A stretch of 64,000 nucleotides of DNA from an uncultured Prevotellaceae bacterium (lineage in GTDB: Bacteria; Bacteroidota; Bacteroidia; Bacteroidales; Muribaculaceae): assembly GCA_905207705.1 (NCBI GenBank), contig CAJLMA010000002.1:310001-374000 (forward strand), written 5' to 3'. Position 1 is the first letter of the stretch, and each line of letters starts with the position of its first letter. This document shows, piece by piece, positions 8,615 to 16,584 of this stretch. A program made the translations under genes and the position numbers. The notes under the pieces were generated by a model. That model ran no database searches. It had not been told where the DNA came from and saw only the letters and a program-made list of their open reading frames with translations.

Positions 8615-9955
8615 ATGATAAAGATATTTCTACTCGTTGTATTCATGCTCGTATCTTTGACGGCATGGGCTCAAAATGCAGATGAGCGCATTGGCTTGAT
8701 GATGGGCGAAAGTCGCTGGTTTGAATTGGAAGACGAATTAAAAAGCACGCCTGCCGATTCAATCAACCCATTGCTCAGGCAGATGGCAATTACCATGACT
8801 CATCACTACTTCAATCGCCCGGATTCAGCTTGCATGGTTCTAAGCGATTTGCTAAACAACCACCAACAAGAATTGGGCAATAACTCGTTAAGCATGGCTA
8901 TACTTTTGGGAATCAATTTGGCCCGTACCGACCGATATGCCGAAGCTGCTTCTCTTTTGCAAGATTTATGTGACCAGTTGGCTGCACAAGGTGTTGATAG
9001 CTCTCAAATTGAAAGCTATAGCTTGTTGGCCGACCAATACCAAGTTTACGCCAAGAACAGCCCCATTTGTAAACCTATTCATCCCAATCGAGAATATCGC
9101 ATACCTATGGTTATTGAAAATGAAACCGGACAACATGCGCTTATGATGAACGGGTTTATTAACGGAAACGAAAGCAAACTTGTATTTGACACCGGTGCAG
9201 GAATCAACATCATTTCACCGAAACAGGCAAGTGACCACAACCTAAAGCTGCTCGATGCTTACATGCCAATGCTGGGTATCGGCAAGCAATATGGGCAGTA
9301 TGCTTTGGCCGATACTATGCGCATAGGTGACATGACATGGATTAATGTTCCTTTCTTCGTAGTCGACATACAAGCCGGACACACGAAAGCCGACAGCTTC
9401 TTAAAGCAGTTACCTCCGGTCATAGGACTTCCGGTCATGCTCAGCATGCAAGAAATACAGATGGACTTTACAAATCATGAGTTTATAATACCATCATCTC
9501 CGACTCCAAATCCCATGAATCGAAGCAACTTGCTGCGTAACGATAGTGAGAACTTGAGAGTTGCCTCGACCGATAAAGATGGCAATCCATTGTTATTTCA
9601 CTTCGATACAGGAGGTTATTACACTAAATTGACTCCAAAATGGTATGCCGGACATAAAGCCGAAATAGACGCGACAGGTTCACCCGACTCAATACGCATT
9701 GCCGGCGTGGGAGGTATATCAATTACTCGTGCTTACAGGATGCCTAAAATGACATTCAGCATTGGTCGTGGAACAGCCGATTTGGATTCCGTCATGGTCG
9801 ACACAGGAATAGACCTGCACTCCGGGAATCAAAAAATGACCGAATATTTAAATGGAAATGAAGACGGCACAATTGGCTTAAATTTGCTTGAACGATTTGC
9901 AAGGATAATACTCAACTTTAAGGACATGTATATCGACGCAATGCCTTACATGTGA
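8615..9955 (+). CDS. Secreted retropepsin-like aspartyl protease
   Basis: 446 residues with a cleavable signal peptide (about residues 1-20, ending AWA-Q). A TPR-like helical region runs to about residue 150. Two retropepsin-type lobes follow, each with a catalytic-type DTG: D192 in VFDTGAGIN and D331 in HFDTGGYYT. A third DTG (D396) occurs in VMVDTGIDL. Related Bacteroidetes proteins are annotated as aspartyl protease family proteins acting in the periplasm or outside the cell. Two complete DT/SG halves in one chain suggest a pseudo-dimeric active site, unlike single-lobe retroviral enzymes. A convergent terminator follows. Confidence 0.8.
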   Translation: MIKIFLLVVFMLVSLTAWAQNADERIGLMMGESRWFELEDELKSTPADSINPLLRQMAITMTHHYFNRPDSACMVLSDLLNNHQQELGNNSLSMAILLGINLARTDRYAEAASLLQDLCDQLAAQGVDSSQIESYSLLADQYQVYAKNSPICKPIHPNREYRIPMVIENETGQHALMMNGFINGNESKLVFDTGAGINIISPKQASDHNLKLLDAYMPMLGIGKQYGQYALADTMRIGDMTWINVPFFVVDIQAGHTKADSFLKQLPPVIGLPVMLSMQEIQMDFTNHEFIIPSSPTPNPMNRSNLLRNDSENLRVASTDKDGNPLLFHFDTGGYYTKLTPKWYAGHKAEIDATGSPDSIRIAGVGGISITRAYRMPKMTFSIGRGTADLDSVMVDTGIDLHSGNQKMTEYLNGNEDGTIGLNLLERFARIILNFKDMYIDAMPYM

Positions 9956-9987
9956 AAAACAAATTATATATTGCAAGATAAAGAAAA

Positions 9988-10030
9988 GATGCGCGACTCC
10001 CTGCAAAAAGCTTGTCGCGCATCTCCTTTT
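9988..10030 (+). terminator. Terminator between converging genes
   Basis: A 10-bp GC-rich stem (9988-9997 with 10014-10023) with a 16-nt loop is followed by CCTTTTT. It ends the plus-strand group and may also serve the minus-strand gene that stops at 10054. Confidence 0.8.
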
Positions 10031-10053
10031 TATAATTGGAATACAAATCTATA

Positions 10054-13000
10054 TCACCTTACGATAACTTTTTCCATGTAATTGCCTATTTGAACTATGT
10101 ATATGCCATCATTTTCAATATCAATGACTTCATTGCCATAAGCATTGTCAACATTCCTAACGCACATTCCGTCTATTGAATATACATTCACCGGAATGCC
10201 GGTAAACCCGTTCACGACAATATTGCCATTCGAAACATATACCTTACCTTCCAAAACAGGATTATCCACTCCCGAAACTGATTGAACACTTACATTGTCT
10301 ATTGCCACATACGCTCCCGGTTCAACTTTTGCCCTAAAGCCTATTTGAATGCGCTTGGCACCCTTATACTTGTCCAAAGGCAAAGAATATTCAACCCATT
10401 GGCCTAAATTGGCAACAACGGCAGCTTCCTGCTCAAACAAAGAACCATCGGCAGTTACCTCTACACTTAATTCGGCATTTGCATCACTGTTTAAATAATA
10501 AAACATCAAACAAGGATTATCCAATGAAGATATATCCATGATAGGAGTTTCCAAACGAGATTCAACTGTGGAACTTTCATTATTTTCACACATCGCATAT
10601 CCGTTGTCACCATCCTGTGATGCCGGAGTTGCATCTCTGTACATCGCCCATCCGCTATTGCCTGCCAATGCTCCTACCGACCATGTTTGTGTCGAAACAG
10701 CTCCCTCGGCAAACGACTCGGCAAAAGGTGTCGTTAACGGAGTACCAAGCATTATCCCAAATGGAGCATACTCGCCTGCTCCTCCTGACGACACGGCACG
10801 GATGGCTCCTGATACATAAGTTTGAGCCTGAGCCGGCATGGAAGTCAACAAATAGTTGGTATCAGTTATTCCGGTTGCCATGTCAATCCACATGCCGAAA
10901 AGATAAGATGCGTAAGAATATGTAAGAGCCGACACATCGATTGTCCCGCCATTGATTCCTATTTCGGACGGAGCATCCCAAATCACATTTGCACTCCAAT
11001 CATCGGTTTCGCTCCAAACGGCACGCAAATTACTTACACTAGATGGTATGTCAACTCCGACAAATACACCTTTTTTGGCATCGCGTCCTCGTCCTTGTTC
11101 TCCATATACAATGACATTAAATTCATTCATGCCTTGCACTGCGTCAAAGACATAAGAATACTCTCCACCTGGCACAGCACCGGCCTCGGTCTTTATCAAC
11201 TGCCCCTCTTTATATATCTCAATTTTCTCTATTGAGCCAAGAGTGGTCCCGTTTATTGCTTTTTCGGGAGCAGTAAAAGCAAGAGTTACTTTCAAGCCAC
11301 CTGCCTTGTCGGCATTTATTTCATAATTATAAACTGAATCGGGAGCTGATGTCGAAATATATTTCTCGACCATAATGTCATCGACATATAATTTATAAGA
11401 CAATGTAGAGTTTGCATGTTGTATGCCAAAATAATACTCGCCATCGCTTTTAACTTCTACCACGCATTCATTCAACGCATACTCATCACCACTTGCCGTA
11501 AATTCACCCAATTGAGTCGTCATGTCGGCAGCCTCGTTGCTTTGACCAAATGCGACAACACCCTTTTCTTGATAGAAAGTTCCATAGCCTTTTGCATTAA
11601 ACGACAACTTATACAGCCAATCGGTAGTCAAATGAATTGGTGGCGTAACAAGCCAGTCGCCCGACACGCCATTGTCACTTTCATTGCTTACGGCTCCATC
11701 TTCCCATTGCCAGTTGTTCCCGTCTTCATTTGAATCGACAATGGTATATATGCCTAAAACATCCGAAGAATCAAAATTTTCTACATACGGAACCTCAAAT
11801 GCAGGACCGTACATTATCTTATTTGATTCTTCAGGCTCACCTTCTTTCTCGGCCATGGCAACGACTTGATAATAGTAATTACCCATTTCATCGGGTAAAA
11901 CATCGGTGATCCGATTTTCGGTCGTACCTTCATGCAATACTACGCTACCCGGGAAACGCGTAACCTTGTATTTCAATAACGATGCGTCAAAATAACCGCC
12001 ATTTGCTCCTGTCGCAGGTTTTTCCCAGCTCACGGTAGCTTCGTTTCCGTTCAAGACAAAGTTCAAATTCTCTACTTTTGCAGGACGATCTATACCGGCA
12101 AAAGTATATATCTTCCTGCTCTCACCCAAACCGGCATCATTTGACACCCGCGCTTGTATTTTGTGCATGCCTTCTTCAAATGTGTGATTTAATGCAAACT
12201 CTTCACCTGCATCTATACTTGACGATGACAAATCAACAAGTTCGTTGTTAATATACATTTCAATGTCAAGTGTTCCCGACAATACACTCCCATCATAAGC
12301 ATATCTTGGAGCCGAGAATTTTATGACTCCCTCCAAACTACCGGGTTCGGCATATTCCACCCTTATATTTTCTACTGCTCCGGGAGCTTTGTCGGCAATC
12401 GATGGCACTGCATACAATCCCAAAAATTCCATCGTTCCGGGAAATGTCCCAATCAAAGAGGAAACACCGCTCTCCAAGTCTACTTCACGCAATGTGGCAT
12501 TCATCTGCTCATCGAGCGCAGCCCAAAACATCCGGTTCGAATCGATATCAATTGTCGCACTTTGGCTATAAGAAGGAATAATGCCGGTTGCACCAACCAG
12601 CGTCAACGCTCCGTTCTCCTTATTGATGCTATACAAATTCCCATCATCTGCAATTCCGTACAAAAGGCCATCGGCCGTAAACGAGAAAGTATAAAACACG
12701 CCTTCCATGTTCATCACTGCAACTTGCTCGGGCGTTCCGGTCAATCTGTCTATTATGCACAATCTCACTCCTGCTCCATCTTCGGTCAGGAATTGTCCAT
12801 ATAAGTTTCCCGTACTCCAATCATAAGCCATCGCACTCGTTGCATAATTACCATAGGAAGCAGTCAGCTCATTTGTCACTTCAAGTTGCCAATTATCGGC
12901 ATCCCACATATAATAAGTGACACCAAGAATCTGTCCGTTATAATTTGTCACCTTGTATGCACAATACATTCCATCGGCATACGCAGCGGCCGATACATTG

Positions 13001-13323
13001 AATTTTTCATCAACTACTAATGGAGACAATTCCAACGGAGACTCGGCTTGCATCGAATATATGCCAAATTCTCCATCCTTAGAAACATCCCACAATGATG
13101 AATAAATCATGCATCCCTGCAGTTCTATCAGCTCATCGCCATTTTCAACTTGCATCACATGCAGTGCATCATTCCCCGTTCGAAGCACACCATCCATTGT
13201 GTGTCTTGCCGAATTCAGGGTACTAAGCCGTTCCGTCAGCTTCGTCACATCGCGTGCATTAACTATCGGAATGCAAAGCAATGATAACAACAATAAAAGA
13301 TAAGATAAGTTAATCTTTTTCAT
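10054..13323 (-). CDS. Large secreted multidomain protein with fibronectin III, choice-of-anchor J and T9SS-like tail
   Basis: 1089 residues with a signal peptide (about 1-23, ending VNA-R). The N-terminal ~300 residues form a repetitive propeller-like domain with LYGIADDGNLYSINKENG-type motifs. Fibronectin III-like modules follow, plus two choice-of-anchor J-like segments (starting PYVENFDSSD and TPFAESFAEG). The last ~70 residues (VNVYSIDGMCVRNV to YMEKVIVR) resemble the type A sorting domain used by the type IX (Por) secretion system. It is probably exported to the cell surface. Its propeller and FN3 parts resemble those of the protein at 53318-56209. No enzymatic motif was seen; adhesion or matrix roles are possible. 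Confidence 0.8.
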   Translation of the reverse strand: MKKINLSYLLLLLSLLCIPIVNARDVTKLTERLSTLNSARHTMDGVLRTGNDALHVMQVENGDELIELQGCMIYSSLWDVSKDGEFGIYSMQAESPLELSPLVVDEKFNVSAAAYADGMYCAYKVTNYNGQILGVTYYMWDADNWQLEVTNELTASYGNYATSAMAYDWSTGNLYGQFLTEDGAGVRLCIIDRLTGTPEQVAVMNMEGVFYTFSFTADGLLYGIADDGNLYSINKENGALTLVGATGIIPSYSQSATIDIDSNRMFWAALDEQMNATLREVDLESGVSSLIGTFPGTMEFLGLYAVPSIADKAPGAVENIRVEYAEPGSLEGVIKFSAPRYAYDGSVLSGTLDIEMYINNELVDLSSSSIDAGEEFALNHTFEEGMHKIQARVSNDAGLGESRKIYTFAGIDRPAKVENLNFVLNGNEATVSWEKPATGANGGYFDASLLKYKVTRFPGSVVLHEGTTENRITDVLPDEMGNYYYQVVAMAEKEGEPEESNKIMYGPAFEVPYVENFDSSDVLGIYTIVDSNEDGNNWQWEDGAVSNESDNGVSGDWLVTPPIHLTTDWLYKLSFNAKGYGTFYQEKGVVAFGQSNEAADMTTQLGEFTASGDEYALNECVVEVKSDGEYYFGIQHANSTLSYKLYVDDIMVEKYISTSAPDSVYNYEINADKAGGLKVTLAFTAPEKAINGTTLGSIEKIEIYKEGQLIKTEAGAVPGGEYSYVFDAVQGMNEFNVIVYGEQGRGRDAKKGVFVGVDIPSSVSNLRAVWSETDDWSANVIWDAPSEIGINGGTIDVSALTYSYASYLFGMWIDMATGITDTNYLLTSMPAQAQTYVSGAIRAVSSGGAGEYAPFGIMLGTPLTTPFAESFAEGAVSTQTWSVGALAGNSGWAMYRDATPASQDGDNGYAMCENNESSTVESRLETPIMDISSLDNPCLMFYYLNSDANAELSVEVTADGSLFEQEAAVVANLGQWVEYSLPLDKYKGAKRIQIGFRAKVEPGAYVAIDNVSVQSVSGVDNPVLEGKVYVSNGNIVVNGFTGIPVNVYSIDGMCVRNVDNAYGNEVIDIENDGIYIVQIGNYMEKVIVR

Positions 13324-13403
13324 GAAATTTGTAATTTTAAAATTAAGAATTACAAATAACCGAAATAAACAGCACTATATCAAAATTTGATGTATGCAAA
13401 TTG

Positions 13404-15095
13404 TCAATCTTGTGAATTTGCAAAAAATTCATGCATTTCCTGCCTGAATTTCGACGGCGGAACGCCAGTCTCTTTCAAGAAAGCCCGATAAAATGATGAC
13501 AATGAATTGTATCCGAGCTTGTCCGACAATACTTTCAACGGAATATCATCTTTAGGATTTGACAATATGGCAGTTGCCTCTTTCATCCTGTAAGAGTTGA
13601 CATAGGCTGCAAAAGAAGTTCCATTGTCGGCAAGAGCTTTCGAAACATAAGTCCTGTTTGTATGCAACAATTCACACAGCATATCCATCGACAAATCCTT
13701 ATTTCGGTACAATTGGTTATTATTCATCAAGTGCTCCATTTGCTCAAATAGCTCCATGCTCTTGCTTTTGCCGCCTTCGGCATCTTTCTCGTCATTCTTC
13801 CTGCTCAATGCCACCAATTGCCGTTCACGCTGCTTGTATTCCTCATATTGTCGCACCAATTTTCGATACATTTGCCGTTTACGCACATACAGTATATAAA
13901 CCGATACCGATATAATGGCTACTATGCAACACAACAGCACTGCCAGTTGCAACTTGCGATTCTTCTCCAGAAGCATCAACTTATTCTTGGACAGTTCATT
14001 TTCGGCTTTTTCCGTTTCATATCTCAACACCATGTTGCTGAAAGAACGCTCCCTGTCTATATTGAACAAACTGTCATATAACAATTTGCTCTTATTCTCA
14101 AAATATCTTTTTTCCCCAATCTTGGCCAGTTCTTTATAAAAAGAATACCGCATGTGATATTCTTTATTAACCTCTGCCACCGACAACCCTATCCGAAACA
14201 ATGAATCAGCTTTCTTTATTCGGCCTTGTGAAAACAAGAATTTGCCATATTGCAACAAGCCCTCGGAATAGATCGACGGTTTTAAGTTTGTCGTGTCTCT
14301 CAATGCTGCAATAAAACAATCATTTGCCTCATCTACCTTATTCATGGAAGTACACACCATCCCACATAATATTTCGCTTTCCCTCTCATCCGACTTCATT
14401 GACCGTGCAATACTTTTAGCCTCCTGAGCAAACATCAATGCCAAACCGTAATCTTTCTGCAAATGATACATCGATGCAAGATCTGCTGCGCCTAAATACT
14501 TTACATATTGGCTTTCTGTAGCAATACCGCCTTCATATACTTGGCTCGCATACTTCATTCCGGCAGAATCCTGTCTATAATAATATAATCGTGCAATGTT
14601 GCTCAAGATAATGTAATAATTTATTTCATCTCCCCTTTTTTCGGCATATTGCAATGCTTCATGAAAATATGCCAAAGCCGTGTTATAAGTTAACGATGTT
14701 TTTCTAGCACTGATTCCCAACCCATTAGCAACTACCATATTAAGATAATCGTCATTTGCCGAATCGGCATAAACGGCGACTTCTCCAAAATATTTATACA
14801 TCATTTTCGGATTATCCGACAAGGCATACGCCTGCCCTATGTAAGCCCCCGTAAATGCCTGTAATTTCTTATCTCCGTTCTTGCACGCCGACTCATAATA
14901 TGGTGCAGCCTTTACAATGAGAGAATCATATTCGCCTTTCTGCATATACTCTCCCAGATATTTGCCCAATTCTTCAATCTCCTCTCCACTGGACAAAACA
15001 GTGGGTCGAGCATCATTCCTATCGGAACATCCGACCAACAGAAACAAGAAACACAATAGTATCCAAATCTTAAAACATGTCGCCGACTCTCTCAT
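13404..15095 (-). CDS. Membrane-anchored TPR/AraC-type transcriptional regulator
   Basis: 563 residues combining a lipobox-like N-terminal segment (LLCFLFLLVGC), a TPR-rich sensor region (about 40-370), one transmembrane helix (LAVLLCCIVAIISVSVYILY), a charged linker and a C-terminal AraC/XylS DNA-binding domain (MDMLCELLHTNRTYVSKAL, LGYNSLSSFYRAFLKETG). Such one-component regulators sense envelope or nutrient signals in Bacteroidetes. The ATG at 15095 is chosen over an in-frame TTG at 15125 because it places the hydrophobic signal near the terminus. It starts on the same strand upstream of the large secreted protein (80 bp gap) and may control it; that is inference. Confidence 0.8.
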   Translation of the reverse strand: MRESATCFKIWILLCFLFLLVGCSDRNDARPTVLSSGEEIEELGKYLGEYMQKGEYDSLIVKAAPYYESACKNGDKKLQAFTGAYIGQAYALSDNPKMMYKYFGEVAVYADSANDDYLNMVVANGLGISARKTSLTYNTALAYFHEALQYAEKRGDEINYYIILSNIARLYYYRQDSAGMKYASQVYEGGIATESQYVKYLGAADLASMYHLQKDYGLALMFAQEAKSIARSMKSDERESEILCGMVCTSMNKVDEANDCFIAALRDTTNLKPSIYSEGLLQYGKFLFSQGRIKKADSLFRIGLSVAEVNKEYHMRYSFYKELAKIGEKRYFENKSKLLYDSLFNIDRERSFSNMVLRYETEKAENELSKNKLMLLEKNRKLQLAVLLCCIVAIISVSVYILYVRKRQMYRKLVRQYEEYKQRERQLVALSRKNDEKDAEGGKSKSMELFEQMEHLMNNNQLYRNKDLSMDMLCELLHTNRTYVSKALADNGTSFAAYVNSYRMKEATAILSNPKDDIPLKVLSDKLGYNSLSSFYRAFLKETGVPPSKFRQEMHEFFANSQD

Positions 15096-15229
15096 CACAT
15101 TTAACAACCTCAATAGAATAAACAAAAGATACCAAGACTGATATCCACCTGCAAATTTAGTTAGAAATAAGCAAATTTAACCCACCTAACCCATACTCGC
15201 TCGAATAATATATAATGGCGACCAATAAA

Positions 15230-15261
15230 AAATACGGGACTCTGAACTGAATCCCGTATTT
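15230..15261 (-). terminator. Terminator after the small secreted protein gene
   Basis: A perfect 10-bp stem (15230-15239 with 15252-15261) with a 12-nt loop and an A/T-rich flank. It lies 62 bp past the minus-strand gene that ends at 15324. Confidence 0.65.
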
Positions 15262-15323
15262 CAATTTATGAAAATATTTTATAATGCCGGAATTGGCAAC
15301 TTAATTGTTGCGAACTTTACGCA

Positions 15324-15743
15324 TTACTTTTTCTTCTTTTTAAAGTCTTCTTTTGTCAAGATACCTTCCTTTGCTTTTTCCATATTCTCAGCATCCTTGA
15401 AGAAAATCCAATTAATAATATTTCTTCCGTCATAAACGGAGGAATATGCCTGTTGAAAAGTCCAACCCCTTTGCACCATATAATTGGCAGCATCTACCAT
15501 GCTGTTGAACTTGATTTCTTTCCCGTTTTCATCAACAAACGTAAGGTTTCCACTTAAATCTCCCCACATATTGTAGGAAGTAGATGTCCCAAAGTCAAAA
15601 ATGATTTTCAACCCCGATGTAAACTCTTTTTTTATACCCTTGACCTCGCAGTAATATCGCTGTTGGGCATAAGCATTACTCGCAAATACCATTAAGCATA
15701 TTGCCATCAGCCACTTACCACACATATATCTGACATGTTTCAT
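15324..15743 (-). CDS. Small secreted protein of unknown function
   Basis: A 139-residue protein with a signal peptide (about 1-26, ending AYA-Q). The middle contains LKIIFDFGTSTSYNMWGDLSGNLTFVD and a Trp/Tyr-rich stretch, and it ends in a run of Lys. I do not recognise a family. The signal and composition suggest a periplasmic or secreted protein. It is flanked by its own terminator and by an intergenic region holding an integrase remnant. Confidence 0.65.
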   Translation of the reverse strand: MKHVRYMCGKWLMAICLMVFASNAYAQQRYYCEVKGIKKEFTSGLKIIFDFGTSTSYNMWGDLSGNLTFVDENGKEIKFNSMVDAANYMVQRGWTFQQAYSSVYDGRNIINWIFFKDAENMEKAKEGILTKEDFKKKKK

Positions 15744-16050
15744 AGTGAAATAAAAATTTATAACTCAAAATATTAGCAGACTTGCCACCTTTAAGCGGCA
15801 TGAATCAGACACTTTCTCAAAAAGAACTATTGACTCATCCCTGTCTGGATCGTACCTGTCCCAATACCGATTTCGAAGATATGACTTTATTTTGATATAC
15901 GCAAATCACTGAAAATAACTCCCATGTTATGGATGGTCAAGCCTCGACCAGTGAACTTTAGGCAAGTATATTTCAGCTCATGCAGAATATACTTTCTCAG
16001 CTCCCAGTCGTGTCCGAGTGGTTATATATTACAAGTGGGGGGGGGACGAC
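15744..16050. other. Intergenic stretch left of the integrase remnant
   Basis: About 300 bases with no convincing gene in any frame. It may hold the promoter of the minus-strand gene starting at 15743 and eroded sequence of the lost mobile element. A run of nine G at 16037-16045 marks its right end. Nothing else recognisable. Confidence 0.5.
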
Positions 16051-16250
16051 ACGACGACACACACAAAATATAAACTGCTGTCTACTCACTGCGGACGGCA
16101 CACTTTCGCTTATGCTTGGAATACAGCCCGGAATCGTAATGAAATGGACCGAACACAGCGATTACAAAGCCATGAAGCCATATATAGCAATAACGGACAA
16201 GGCAAAACGAAAGGCAATGGACTTGTTCAACAAAAAAAGGACTAAGAAAT
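16051..16250 (+). pseudogene. Tyrosine recombinase (integrase) C-terminal remnant, frameshifted
   Basis: Two plus-strand frames together spell the catalytic end of a Bacteroidetes mobile-element integrase. Frame 1 has LLSTHCGRHTF (box with the HxxR pair) at 16069-16107. Frame 2 then continues from 16112 with MLGIQPGIVMKWTEHSDYK and AMKPYI, which carries the nucleophilic Tyr. Between TF and LGI only about 7 nt remain where relatives have about six codons, so an ~11-nt deletion explains the frame change. No N-terminal or core-binding domain is visible upstream. The remnant lies 63 bp from the 3' end of tRNA-Ser, a classic integration target. It is not functional as read. Confidence 0.8.
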
Positions 16251-16268
16251 CACCTCTTAGTCCTTTTT
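16236..16268 (+). terminator. Terminator of the former integrase gene
   Basis: AGGACTAAGA pairs with TCTTAGTCCT across a short loop, followed by TTTTT. It sits directly at the end of the integrase remnant and before the tRNA gene, and could act on either strand. Confidence 0.7.
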
Positions 16269-16312
16269 TAGTCCATACCACATGTAACTCATTGAAAATG
16301 ATACAGGGGTTG

Positions 16313-16399
16313 CGGAAAGACAGGGATTCGAACCCTGGATACAGTTACCTGTATAACGGTTTTCGAGACCGCCCCGTTCGGCCACTCCGGCATCTTTCC
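16313..16399 (-). tRNA. tRNA-Ser(CGA)
   Basis: An 87-nt cloverleaf. The acceptor GGAAAGA pairs with TCTTTCC, the discriminator is G, and CCA is not encoded. The anticodon arm reads GCGGT-CTCGAAA-ACCGT, giving anticodon CGA (codon UCG). A long variable arm (TATACAGGTAACTGTAT) and the T-loop GGTTCGAATCC confirm the serine type. It has its own promoter at 16424-16455. An integrase remnant abuts the 3' side. Confidence 0.95.
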
Positions 16400-16423
16400 A
16401 TTGCACTTTCGCAATTGCGAGTG

Positions 16424-16455
16424 CAAAGTTAACTGTTATTTTTCAATATTGCAAC
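16424..16455 (-). promoter_or_regulatory. Promoter of tRNA-Ser
   Basis: Read on the minus strand, GTTG, 20 bp, TAACTTTG: a full match to the Bacteroidetes -33/-7 pattern. It places the transcript start about 20 nt before the mature tRNA. Confidence 0.7.
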
Positions 16456-16499
16456 ATAAATTTGATTTTTCACATCGCCATTTTTCGACCATAATATAA

Positions 16500-16542
16500 T
16501 AAAAAGGCATGGCAAGCAGCCTTGCACTGCCATTGCCATGCC
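16500..16542 (-). terminator. Terminator of the BspA-like gene cluster
   Basis: A 10-bp stem (GGCATGGCAA with TTGCCATGCC, 16506-16515 and 16533-16542) is followed on the minus strand by TTTTTA. It lies 43 bp past the last LRR gene. Confidence 0.85.
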
Positions 16543-16584
16543 CTCTCCCAGTTTCGGGACTTTAATAGCAACTCGTATTAATTT

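Noticed and set aside
16037..16045. Run of nine G as a phase-variation tract
   Set aside because: It lies outside any intact reading frame, so no on/off gene can be named; it may simply be error-prone sequence.
15980..16432. 150-codon plus-strand frame ending inside tRNA-Ser
   Set aside because: Only its middle part resembles integrase; the rest runs through a terminator and a tRNA gene. Treated as a pseudogene fragment instead.
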